From CAZFVY01 sp964522665 (lineage in GTDB: Bacteria > Verrucomicrobiota > Verrucomicrobiia > Limisphaerales > CAZFVY01), in the NCBI GenBank assembly GCA_964522665.1, contig CAZFVY010000017.1, forward strand, positions 18,539 through 82,538: a DNA stretch of 64,000 nucleotides, in the 5' to 3' direction. Below are positions 56,882 through 64,000 of this stretch, in pieces. The position numbers and the translations under genes are program-made. The first letter of the stretch is position 1; the number at the start of each line of letters is the position of its first letter. Under the pieces are notes generated by a model that saw only the letters and a list, made by a program, of their open reading frames with translations, made no database searches and had not been told where the DNA came from.

Positions 56882-58057
56882 TTAATTCACGCTGCTCAAA
56901 TGGTGGGCCTCGCGGACCCGTTCAATGACGAAGCGCTGGTCCTCCAGGCTCAATGAACTCGAGCTGGGCAGGCAGATGCCGCGCCGGTTCAAGTCTTCCG
57001 CGACTTCGCCGCCGACGCGTTCGTAGCCTTCGTAGAGCTTCTGCAGGTGCATCGGCCGCCAAACTGGCCGTGACTCGACGTTCGCGGCGTTGAGGAAATG
57101 GATCAACTCATCGCGCGTGAGGCCAAATTTCGCCGGGTCGATCAGAAAACAGCTCAGCCAGTTCGTGTGGAGGCCATAAGGCGCTTGGGGCATCAATTCG
57201 ATGCCCGCCAAGTCCGCGAAACCGTCGCGGTAGCGAAACGCGACCGCCCGCCGTTCCGCCACGCGCTGGTCGAGCACCTCGAGTTGGCCCAGGGCGATCC
57301 CGGCCAGGACGTTACTCTGGCGATAATTGTAGCCCAATTCGGAATGGTAATAGTTGTTTACGCCGGTCGGGTCGGGGTCGCGGGCTTGCGTGCTCCAGTA
57401 GCGCGCCTTGTCCACCCATTCCTTATTCGGCGAGACGAGCATTCCGCCGGAGGTGGCGCTGATGATTTTATTGCCGTTGAATGAATAGATCCCGACCTGG
57501 CCGAACCCGCCCAAGAGCCGTCCTTTGTAGCGGGTGCCCAACGCTTCGGCGGCGTCTTCCAGCAACGGGAGCTCGTACCGGCCGCAAATCTCCACGATCG
57601 GATCGAGATCGGCGCTCTGGCCGAACAGATGCACGACGGTGACGATTTTCGGCAGCCGATTAACTCGCGCCCGCTTCTTGAGAAAACCGGCCAACAACTC
57701 CGGATCGAGGTTCCACGAGGCGCGTTCGCTGTCGATAAACACCGGGACACCGTGTTCAAACAGGACCGGATTGCAACTGGCCGCGAACGTCAGCGTCGGC
57801 GTCAACACTTCGTCCCCCGTTTTGATCCCCAGCAGCTTGAGGCCGAGGTGGAGCGCCTCGGTGCCGTTCCCCAGCGCGACCGACGGCAGGCCGATCAAGG
57901 CTGAAAATCGCTCTTCCAAGGTCGCTAGATGCGGCCCATAGGTGCTGCAAAGCCAATTGGTCGCGAAGGCTTCTTTAACGTATTCCAGCTCTCTGCCCCC
58001 CATGTGGGGAACCGACAGGAGGATTCTTTTAGCGGCTTTTGACGTCGGTGTTTTCAT
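56882..58057 (-). CDS. DegT/DnrJ/EryC1/StrS-family sugar aminotransferase
   Basis: 391 residues from the ATG at 58057; the longer frame upstream reads through the YdcF gene. The PLP-dependent fold is clear: FATNWLCSTYGPHLATLEERFSALIGLPSVALGNGTEALHLGLKLLGI, GDEVLTPTLTFAASCNPVLFEHGVPVFID, PLLEDAAEALGTRYKGRLLGGFGQVGIYSFNGNKIISATSGGML (the Lys in NGNK is the Schiff-base residue), NYRQSNVLAGIALGQLEVL. These enzymes transfer an amino group from glutamate to a keto-sugar nucleotide, giving an amino sugar. The start overlaps the YdcF stop (ATGA). A formyltransferase gene upstream could modify the amino sugar. Confidence 0.95.
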   Translation of the reverse strand: MKTPTSKAAKRILLSVPHMGGRELEYVKEAFATNWLCSTYGPHLATLEERFSALIGLPSVALGNGTEALHLGLKLLGIKTGDEVLTPTLTFAASCNPVLFEHGVPVFIDSERASWNLDPELLAGFLKKRARVNRLPKIVTVVHLFGQSADLDPIVEICGRYELPLLEDAAEALGTRYKGRLLGGFGQVGIYSFNGNKIISATSGGMLVSPNKEWVDKARYWSTQARDPDPTGVNNYYHSELGYNYRQSNVLAGIALGQLEVLDQRVAERRAVAFRYRDGFADLAGIELMPQAPYGLHTNWLSCFLIDPAKFGLTRDELIHFLNAANVESRPVWRPMHLQKLYEGYERVGGEVAEDLNRRGICLPSSSSLSLEDQRFVIERVREAHHLSSVN

Positions 58058-58845
58058 GAGAACATTCCTGCATTGATCCATCCCCGCCAACAATAGACTA
58101 TCCAACCTACCCTTTCGTGGAGATAAAGCGAGAGCAACTCGATGCTGGGCAGGCTGGGAACCGGATCGAACAAATACCGACTCGCGGCGCCGGTCAGCCC
58201 GGGAAAATCGCCGGCGACCGGGACCACGTCCAAGCCCAGGCGTTGGTAAACCGCTTCGGCCCGCTTCATGTGGTAGCCCGAGGTGACGACGATGATCCGT
58301 TTCCATCCCCGTTGCCGGCAAACCGCCTGCGCCAACAGGGCCTCCTCGCGCGTGTCGGCGGCCGCGGGCAACGCGATCAACTCAGCCGGGCCTAAGTTGA
58401 GTCTGCTGATCCAATTCGTGACGTAGTGCGAATCCGATCGGCCCGGGCTGGGCGCGCCTCCGCCGCCAATGACGACGGCCCGCGCTCGGCCGCGCTTGAT
58501 CAGTTCGAGCGTGGTCGCGATCCGGTTCGCTTCCCCTTCATAGAGATGGAACCCGGCGGCTTCCTCGCCGCTGGGACTTAGGCCGGCGCCCAGCATGACG
58601 ATGGCGTCCACGACGGGAACTTTATCGAGGCCCTGCCCGGCGTAAGGCTGCTCCATGGCGGCTAGCAAATGCGCGGAAATTCGCGTGCTGCCGAAGAGGG
58701 AAAGGACGCCTGCGCTGACCAACGCCAAAAACGTCGTGAACATGCGCCCACGCGCGAACGAGCATAACGCTATGAGCAGCATGAGCGACCAGGCGATCCC
58801 CACGGGCGCGATCAGGTGCTCGAGAATTAGTTTCGGGCTTTGCAT
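58054..58845 (-). CDS. YdcF/SanA-family (DUF218) membrane protein
   Basis: 263 residues. Two N-terminal membrane helices (about 11-32 and 36-55) precede a DUF218 domain: VPVVDAIVMLGAGL, GGGGAPSPGRSDSHYVTNWISRLNLGPAELIALPAAADTREEALLAQAVCRQRGWKRIIVVTSGYHMKRAEAVYQRLGLDVVPV. In E. coli the related ElyC and SanA proteins act in envelope or glycan homeostasis. Members are often found beside exopolysaccharide genes; the precise reaction is unknown. It overlaps the DegT gene by four bases. Confidence 0.92.
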   Translation of the reverse strand: MQSPKLILEHLIAPVGIAWSLMLLIALCSFARGRMFTTFLALVSAGVLSLFGSTRISAHLLAAMEQPYAGQGLDKVPVVDAIVMLGAGLSPSGEEAAGFHLYEGEANRIATTLELIKRGRARAVVIGGGGAPSPGRSDSHYVTNWISRLNLGPAELIALPAAADTREEALLAQAVCRQRGWKRIIVVTSGYHMKRAEAVYQRLGLDVVPVAGDFPGLTGAASRYLFDPVPSLPSIELLSLYLHERVGWIVYCWRGWINAGMFS

Positions 58846-58900
58846 CTGGCTCTCGGTTATCGGCCGGTCAAGCGACGATGGACAGCGTTTTCGGCTATTC

Positions 58901-59761
58901 TTATACTGGCTTTCCGGCCGCTGGCCGGGCTTCGAGAACGTAATCTAAAGCGTCGTAGGCGCCATCGGCTAGTGGGAGCCGCCAGGCGCCCGGGGCCGCC
59001 GGCGCGCTCGCGGCGGGCGCGCCGCCCCAAACGCGAATCCGGCCTTGTGGCGCCGCGTCCCAGAAGGCTCCCGGGTACGGGCGGGTCGTCGCGCGAACCA
59101 GGCGATCCACGTGCTCGACGGTCATCTCGGGCCGGATCACGCCGTCTTCCGGCTTGCGACCGGGCCAAACGCTCGCGCGTGACTCGTCCTGGGGCATCGC
59201 GCGCGCCTGGTTGGCGGCGAGCGTCGGCCAAGCCTGCGCGATCAGTCCGCGATGCGCTTCGCAGACGCGGTCATAGAGCGTCGTGGCCGTTTCGTTCGCG
59301 GCGATTGGCAACCGCGCTTGCGCCAGAATGGGGCCGGTATCCACGCCATTGTCCAGTTTGAACATGGTGACGCCAGTCTCCCTTAGCCCCTTCAAAATCG
59401 CCCACGGGATCGCCGCGCGGCCACGCCCCTCGGGCAGCAAGGTCGGGTGCATTCCGATCACGCCTAGGCGCGGCGCCGCGAGCGCCTCGGACCGGGCGAT
59501 TTGGGACCAACCGATGATGAAGAGCCAATCGATCTGCGCCGCGCGAATCGCCTCGACCGCCTCGGCCTCGTTGATCGTGCGGACCTTCCGCGTGGGAATC
59601 GCGTGGCGCCCGCAGAAGTCATCGACATAAACGCGCCCTGATTTGTCGCGGGCCAGTTCGTCTTTCAGCGTGAGCACAAGCTCCAGCCGGCCACCGACCC
59701 GGTAAATCTCCTCCATGCAATCCAGGCCAATCCGCACGCAGGTGACAAAGGCAAATCTCAT
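58901..59761 (-). CDS. Formyltransferase of the methionyl-tRNA/amino-sugar formyltransferase family
   Basis: 286 residues from the ATG at 59761 (MRFAFVTCVRIGLDCMEEIY). The formyltransferase core has FIIGWSQIARSEALAAPRLGVIGMHPTLLPEGRGRAAIPWAILKGLRETGVTMFKLDNGVDTGPILAQ. The catalytic His in HPTLLP and the Asp in VDTGPI are present; the usual Asn of the Asn-His-Asp triad is not obvious at GWSQI. The C-terminal part (from about 200, RPEMTVEHVDRLVRATTRPYPGAFW) matches the Fmt C-terminal domain. The glycan context suggests N-formylation of an amino sugar with 10-formyl-THF as donor, rather than tRNA; this is inference. Confidence 0.85.
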   Translation of the reverse strand: MRFAFVTCVRIGLDCMEEIYRVGGRLELVLTLKDELARDKSGRVYVDDFCGRHAIPTRKVRTINEAEAVEAIRAAQIDWLFIIGWSQIARSEALAAPRLGVIGMHPTLLPEGRGRAAIPWAILKGLRETGVTMFKLDNGVDTGPILAQARLPIAANETATTLYDRVCEAHRGLIAQAWPTLAANQARAMPQDESRASVWPGRKPEDGVIRPEMTVEHVDRLVRATTRPYPGAFWDAAPQGRIRVWGGAPAASAPAAPGAWRLPLADGAYDALDYVLEARPAAGKPV

Positions 59762-59908
59762 AGGCGACGGGGAGCTTGATGACGGACGGGCATACGGAAG
59801 CGAAGAACTGGCGCCGCGCCGCCATCGGGCGTGGGCAAGCTCGCTGGGGCGATCGGCGGGCGCCACTCGACATTTCGCCCGCGCTGGCGTGTCGGAGCCG
59901 AATTCAAA

Positions 59909-60598
59909 CTAAAGCATGGCGGCATCCAGCGAGCGATAGCCGGTCTGAAAAGCCTCGGCGTATTTCATCGCCGACTGTCCCCCGCGAAACGCCGCCTGAC
60001 CGCGAACGATTTCCTCGCAGCGGGGATGCGGAAAGTTCCGCATGACGCCCCGGTAAGCGCGGAGCGCCTCGAGTTTTCGGTCCAGGTAATCGCCCACTTC
60101 AAAGAACGTGTCCGCCTGAAAGGGCTGGGAATGCCCGCTGAACGACCACTCGGTCGAGGAGAGCACTTCCATGTAATACAAGCCTTTGAGCGGAGCCACG
60201 CCGGCCCGGCGCTGGAAAAGTCGGGCCGCCGATTGGCAGGCGAACGAGACGTGCCGGTGGTCGTCGTTGAGATCGGCCGGATGATGGGTGAATAAGAAAT
60301 CCGCTTGGGTTTCCAGGATCGCGCGCTCCACGAATTGAACCAGGTCCAGATGCCGCACCGTGTTCAGCGCGATATTGGGGAAATCGCCCAGTATCGGCTC
60401 GCCCATTCCGAGGATCCGGCTGGCGTTCAGGGTGTCAGCACGCAAATCGGAATCGCCGGGCCGGTGATTGCGGGCGGCGGCACCCGCCGAAAAGAAGAGC
60501 GTCCGCACGGCCACGCCGCGCGCCGCCAGGGCGGCGGCGGTGGCGCCACAACCCAATACTTCGTCATCGGGATGAGCGACTACAACCAGAATAGGCAT
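59909..60598 (-). CDS. PIG-L family (LmbE-like) deacetylase
   Basis: 229 residues. Zinc site motifs are VVVAHPDDEVLGCGATAAALA at the N-terminus (HPDDE) and LFTHHPADLNDDHRHVSFACQSAARL (HPxDxNxDHRxV), which together supply the metal ligands and the catalytic Asp. Members remove N-acetyl groups from GlcNAc-linked lipids or other amino sugars. It starts 140 bp downstream of a small membrane protein gene in the same orientation, within the glycan cluster. Confidence 0.94.
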   Translation of the reverse strand: MPILVVVAHPDDEVLGCGATAAALAARGVAVRTLFFSAGAAARNHRPGDSDLRADTLNASRILGMGEPILGDFPNIALNTVRHLDLVQFVERAILETQADFLFTHHPADLNDDHRHVSFACQSAARLFQRRAGVAPLKGLYYMEVLSSTEWSFSGHSQPFQADTFFEVGDYLDRKLEALRAYRGVMRNFPHPRCEEIVRGQAAFRGGQSAMKYAEAFQTGYRSLDAAML

Positions 60599-60738
60599 GG
60601 AATTTTAGGATTCGCGCCGCGCCGCGGCGTCCCCGCTCGTCGGAGCGGTCGGCCACGTTTGGCGGGTCAACGGGGATGTTACAAAAACGGGCGCTCCCCG
60701 AAACCGTTCGCTTGTCCGGGGTAGTGGGTCAGTTTGAA

Positions 60739-60942
60739 TCAATGAGCTCCGCTGAGCGCCTTGGCTAAAACAATCGTGAGAATGAAAATTGCGACCAAGG
60801 CAATGCCAGAGTAACGGAAGAATTTTGGGTGTTTCTCAAGGAACGCGCTGAAGAAGCCTTCTAACCTGGCATCAGGCTCGGACGCGCGCTCGTCGTCGCC
60901 GTCCGAGGGCCGCTTCATGTAGTCTCGGTTGCGAATTCCCAT
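60739..60942 (-). CDS. Small membrane protein with N-terminal RDYMKR motif
   Basis: 67 residues from the ATG at 60942 (MGIRNRDYMKRPSDGDDERA). A longer frame from 61071 reads Arg-rich residues and lies over the end of the GT2 gene. The C-terminal half is one membrane helix (RYSGIALVAIFILTIVLAKAL). The N-terminal G-I-R-N-R-D-Y-x-K-R pattern is seen in several small Verrucomicrobia and Planctomycetes membrane proteins; its role is unknown. It lies 62 bp downstream of the GT2 gene on the same strand and may be part of the glycan operon. Confidence 0.65.
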   Translation of the reverse strand: MGIRNRDYMKRPSDGDDERASEPDARLEGFFSAFLEKHPKFFRYSGIALVAIFILTIVLAKALSGAH

Positions 60943-61004
60943 AGTCGGAACAACCTCAAGCTCCTTGGTCGGAGCCACGGAGTCAAGCCATTCGCCCACC
61001 AGGA

Positions 61005-62135
61005 TTATGCGGCGGCGTCCGGCGCGGCCGACGCGGGCGGCCAGGCGCGGCGTCGCCCCGCGCCGGGCCACGGCTCGTGGACCCGTTGAACCGGCGCCGC
61101 GCCAACGGCGAGGTTAAACAGGCCTTTCAGCACCCCCAAGCCGTGGATAAAATGGAAACCGAAAAAGCAAAACGGCAGCCAAAGCAAGTGACTTGGCCGG
61201 CGATAGCGAAGCGCTTGCTGCGCCGCCGAAACGATCGCCAATACCCCATACAACGCCATCACCCCGGCAAATACCGCGCCCAACCGCGGAAAGACCGGCC
61301 CGAGGACGCAGCCACCGATGATCCCCGCGGCAAACGCGCCGGTGATCGCGTGTCGATAGGCAAAGGCGTACGGCGCCAGGTACCAACAGTAGGGATTGAA
61401 GGGCGCTTCCTTAAAGAATTGCTTCCGATAAAACGCGGCCAGCGTCGGCTGATTGAAATAAAAAACGTGGATCGCCGGGTTGAGCCAGATTTTGCCGCCC
61501 GCCGCGATGATCCGCCGGTTCAGCTCGTAGTCTTGATGGCGGACCAGCCGCTCGTCGAATCCACCGAGCTTTTCAAACACCCGGCGCGGAAAGAAGCCGT
61601 AGGGCACCGTATCGACCGAACCCTCGGTCGCCCCGATGCGGAAGCCCGCGTTGCCCACGCCGAACCGATGGGTGGTGAGCGCCTGAACCAGATACGCCTG
61701 CGGCCCGTTCCCACCGGGTTGGGTAATGAACAGCCCGCCGATGTTCTCCGCGCCGGTGCGTTGCGCGGTTTCCCAACAAAGCCGCAGATACTCGGGGCCG
61801 TACCGCGAATGCGCGTCCAATCGCAGAATCCATTCGCCCCGGGCCAACCTGATGCCTTGATTCAGGGCGCAGGATTGGATCAATCCCGGATTATCGAGGA
61901 GCCGAATCGACGGGTATTCCCGCGCCAGTCGCAGCGTGATTTCGCGGGTGGCGTCGTCCGACCGTCCGTCCAGAACGAGAATCTCGGTTTCGTAACCGGG
62001 GGGAACCTCGAACGCCACCACCGACCGCAGGCATTGTTCGATGTATTTCTCTTCGTTGCGGCAGGGAATAATGATCGAGATGCAGAGCTCTCCGCCTTTG
62101 GGTGGCGGCGCGGCGGTGGAGGTGGTTGCGCTCAT
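61005..62135 (-). CDS. Glycosyltransferase family 2, ExoA-like, with C-terminal membrane helices
   Basis: 376 residues. The GT2 domain begins LCISIIIPCRNEEKYIEQCLRSVV; the donor-binding acidic motif is in EWILRLDAHSRYGPEYL (DAH, the D-x-D-like site), and GFDERLVRHQDYELNRRI holds the acceptor/catalytic region (the ED/QD-type loop). Three membrane helices follow at about 250-345. This layout resembles ExoA-type enzymes that add a sugar to a lipid-linked intermediate. The ATG follows directly after the TAA of asnB (TAAATG), so translation is probably coupled. Confidence 0.92.
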   Translation of the reverse strand: MSATTSTAAPPPKGGELCISIIIPCRNEEKYIEQCLRSVVAFEVPPGYETEILVLDGRSDDATREITLRLAREYPSIRLLDNPGLIQSCALNQGIRLARGEWILRLDAHSRYGPEYLRLCWETAQRTGAENIGGLFITQPGGNGPQAYLVQALTTHRFGVGNAGFRIGATEGSVDTVPYGFFPRRVFEKLGGFDERLVRHQDYELNRRIIAAGGKIWLNPAIHVFYFNQPTLAAFYRKQFFKEAPFNPYCWYLAPYAFAYRHAITGAFAAGIIGGCVLGPVFPRLGAVFAGVMALYGVLAIVSAAQQALRYRRPSHLLWLPFCFFGFHFIHGLGVLKGLFNLAVGAAPVQRVHEPWPGAGRRRAWPPASAAPDAAA

Positions 62136-63995
62136 TTAGTTCCGCGGTTCGGGCCGCGTCGCGTCAAAGAAGATTCGCATCCAGCGCTCCGCAAAATAAA
62201 CGCGGCTGATCTCCGTGTACCAAATCGTCCGGTCACCGCTCAAATAGCGGTCGTAGTGCTTGAGGAATTGGCCGGGGTCAATGATTCCGCTCGCGGCCAG
62301 CAGGCTGTTTTCCATCGAGCTTTTGATCACCGGCACGAGCTCGGTCTTGAGCCAATGCTCCTCGGGATTGAGGAAGCCCTGCTTGTCTTTGCGCCACCGG
62401 ATCTCGCGGGGAACCTCGTCGATGCACTCCCTCAATATGTATTTCGACCAACCGCCCTTGAGCTTGTAGTCCGGCGGAAGATTGACCGCCAAGTCCACGA
62501 GTCGATGGTCGAAAAACGGGGTGCGCGACTCGAGCGAATGCGCGCTCGAGTTCCGGTCCTCGTAATGCGTCAACATCGGCACGGAGTATCTTTCGAAATC
62601 AAGAATCTGGCGGTCACGCAGACTCGCCGAACGGGTCACCGAGAGCCGCTCGCCCGGCGCGAGCACGTAGGGCGCGGGCCGGCGCTGCCAGCGCTTTGGC
62701 CAATAGCGCCGCGACTCGCTGAGCTTGAACTGGCGCACGACGGTCCCTCGCGCGAGCGATTGCAGAAACAGCGCGCAGGCCTTGAGGACGTGGCCCTTTG
62801 CCACCAACTCTTGCAGGTAGAAAAAGAAGAACTTGTGATAACCGCACAAGCTTTCGTCGCCGCCTTGGCCGCTCAGCAGAACGACGATGTCCGTCTCCCG
62901 CTTGATCTTTTCCAGCATCAGGAATTGGGCGACCAACTGAAATCCGATCAACGGTTCGTCGTTATGATAGATCACTTCATCGACGCGCCGCAACGCGTCG
63001 CGACTATGAAACACCAGCTTGTGATTCTTGATGCCTTGCCGAACCAGGATATCGATGAATGCCTCTTCACTGTAACGGGCGTCATCCGCGATGATCGAGT
63101 AGGTTTCGAGGTTCTGCCCCAACACGTCCTTGGCGATGCAACTGATCGCGCTCGAATCCAGCCCGCCGCTCACCAGCGCGCCGACCTTAACGTCGCTCCG
63201 CAGCCGGATCAGGATGCTGTCCTTGAGCAGCGCGCGAAAGCGATCGACCGCTTCATCCCAACCGATGGCCGACGCCGGCGAAAAATCCCAGTAGGGGCGG
63301 GCTTCCAGTTTCCCGGTCGCCAACTCCCAAACCAAATTGTAGCGCGGAGGAACCTGCAGGACTCCCGCGAACAGGGTTTCGGTCGAATAATCGGTCAATC
63401 CCTGCGCCAGGAACTGGTACATCGCCGGCTGGTTAACGGCGCGCCGGTCCAGAAACGGCAACAGTTGCTTGATTTCACTTCCGTAATAGAGACCGCCTGC
63501 CGCGCTCAGATAATAATAAAGCGGTTTGATCGAGAAACGGTCCCGGCTAAGGATTATCTTTCCCTTTGCGAAATCCACCAGGGCCAGCGCCCACATCCCG
63601 TTGAGCCGTTCGAAGCCCGCCTCGCCATACTGCCGATAGACCTTCAGAATCACTTCCGTGTCGGTGGCGGTCCGGAAGTGATGCCCTTGCTTTTCGAGCT
63701 CGGCTCGTAATTCGAGGTAGTTGAAAATCTCGCCGTTGTAGATCAAGCGCAGCTCGCCGTCGCTCATCGGCTGCACCCCGGCCGCCGATAAATCGATGAT
63801 CGCCAGCCGACGGTGCCCCAGAAAAAGATTGAATGCCCCGTGCGTCTCGGGAGAGGGAGCGCGGAAATCGTAACCGAGGTGCACGGCGGCGTCGGGTCCC
63901 CGATGCGCGATCACCGTGGTCTGTTGGACGAACCGACGCCGATCCTCCTCGCCGAACTCACCGCGGAAGGTAACCGCTCCAAAAATGCCGCACAT
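62136..63995 (-). CDS. asnB: Asparagine synthase (glutamine-hydrolysing), AsnB type
   Basis: 619 residues and complete at 63995 (MCGIFGAVTF, with Cys2 as the glutaminase nucleophile after Met removal). The N-terminal Ntn glutaminase includes HRGPD and LIYNGEIFNYLELRAEL. The synthetase half has the P-loop KVGALVSGGLDSSAISCIAKDVLG and SGQGGDESLCGYHKFFF. In glycan gene clusters, AsnB-like enzymes often amidate a uronic acid or other carboxylate, so the substrate here may not be aspartate. It is the first gene of a minus-strand glycan series and overlaps the right edge by only five bases. Confidence 0.93.
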   Translation of the reverse strand: MCGIFGAVTFRGEFGEEDRRRFVQQTTVIAHRGPDAAVHLGYDFRAPSPETHGAFNLFLGHRRLAIIDLSAAGVQPMSDGELRLIYNGEIFNYLELRAELEKQGHHFRTATDTEVILKVYRQYGEAGFERLNGMWALALVDFAKGKIILSRDRFSIKPLYYYLSAAGGLYYGSEIKQLLPFLDRRAVNQPAMYQFLAQGLTDYSTETLFAGVLQVPPRYNLVWELATGKLEARPYWDFSPASAIGWDEAVDRFRALLKDSILIRLRSDVKVGALVSGGLDSSAISCIAKDVLGQNLETYSIIADDARYSEEAFIDILVRQGIKNHKLVFHSRDALRRVDEVIYHNDEPLIGFQLVAQFLMLEKIKRETDIVVLLSGQGGDESLCGYHKFFFFYLQELVAKGHVLKACALFLQSLARGTVVRQFKLSESRRYWPKRWQRRPAPYVLAPGERLSVTRSASLRDRQILDFERYSVPMLTHYEDRNSSAHSLESRTPFFDHRLVDLAVNLPPDYKLKGGWSKYILRECIDEVPREIRWRKDKQGFLNPEEHWLKTELVPVIKSSMENSLLAASGIIDPGQFLKHYDRYLSGDRTIWYTEISRVYFAERWMRIFFDATRPEPRN

Positions 63996-64000
63996 ACTAG

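Noticed and set aside
61077..63710. 877-codon plus-strand frame opposite the GT2 and AsnB genes
   Set aside because: No domains, Arg/Gln-rich, and it covers two well-defined genes on the minus strand, including their junction.

Overview
The window looks like part of a metagenome-assembled genome from Verrucomicrobiota, most likely a Pedosphaerales/Limisphaerales-type member. The basis is gene content, not a marker tree. It holds a PEP-CTERM protein, a LamG-repeat protein, a ThuA-domain protein, a Planctomycete-type cytochrome c (PSCyt1), Tat-exported Gfo/Idh and sugar-isomerase proteins, a vWA/glutamine-amidotransferase-like membrane protein and many Gly/Pro/Ala-rich exported proteins, in GC-rich DNA with palindrome-rich spacers. 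A 100-base run of N at 42244-42343 marks a scaffold join inside a low-complexity gene. No rRNA, tRNA or CRISPR array was recognised.

Layout. Positions 1-4.1 kb (minus): a SWIM zinc-finger protein cut by the window edge, a secreted metallopeptidase-like lipoprotein, a ThuA protein and a DUF4337 membrane protein. 4.3-9.6 kb (plus): a six-module secreted protein, its one-module PEP-CTERM paralogue and a related secreted protein. 9.7-15.6 kb (minus): an ACT-domain malic enzyme and a three-gene MacB/DevCA-like ABC exporter. 15.8-21 kb: a NUDIX hydrolase, YjbQ, a coiled-coil/TPR protein and a cytochrome c/copper monooxygenase-like/TPR fusion. 21.5-25.6 kb: guaA followed by a patchwork of small genes, a decayed PIN toxin-antitoxin pair, a guaA-like fragment, an intact PIN pair and a candidate structured RNA. 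25.6-28.4 kb: a MutS-family gene split by a 270-bp palindromic element, and an AIM24-family gene. 28.4-29.6 kb is a repeat and hairpin field.

29.6-38 kb: a CE7-type acetyl esterase, a three-LamG protein with a strong terminator, and two tandem ABC-2 permeases. 37.5-41.2 kb: a Gly/Pro-rich exported protein and a PSCyt1 protein diverge from an OmpR-type response regulator and histidine kinase; the shared spacer carries two pairs of 11-bp-spaced direct repeats, suggesting the two-component system controls the exported pair. 41.2-51.1 kb: two lipoproteins, a PNPOx-like protein, a TMEM175-like channel, an orphan VapB-like antitoxin with an unknown partner, and a C13-like pseudoprotease coupled to a vWA membrane protein. 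51.3-53.5 kb: two coupled Tat-exported sugar-metabolism proteins. 54.1-64 kb (minus): an exopolysaccharide or glycan region (asparagine synthase, glycosyltransferase 2, PIG-L deacetylase, formyltransferase, YdcF, DegT aminotransferase ending at a terminator, then a glycosidase-like lipoprotein and a short sugar-phosphate transferase).

The most unusual signals are: (1) two 158-bp copies of one element, 40 kb apart, whose nested stems differ by three compensatory base-pair changes; (2) the palindrome-in-palindrome insertion that splits the MutS gene; (3) a diverged guaA piece about 1.3 kb beyond guaA, surrounded by decayed toxin-antitoxin DNA; (4) two antitoxin genes with the same promoter layout and apparently leaderless starts; and (5) a short promoter-hairpin-terminator unit with no gene.
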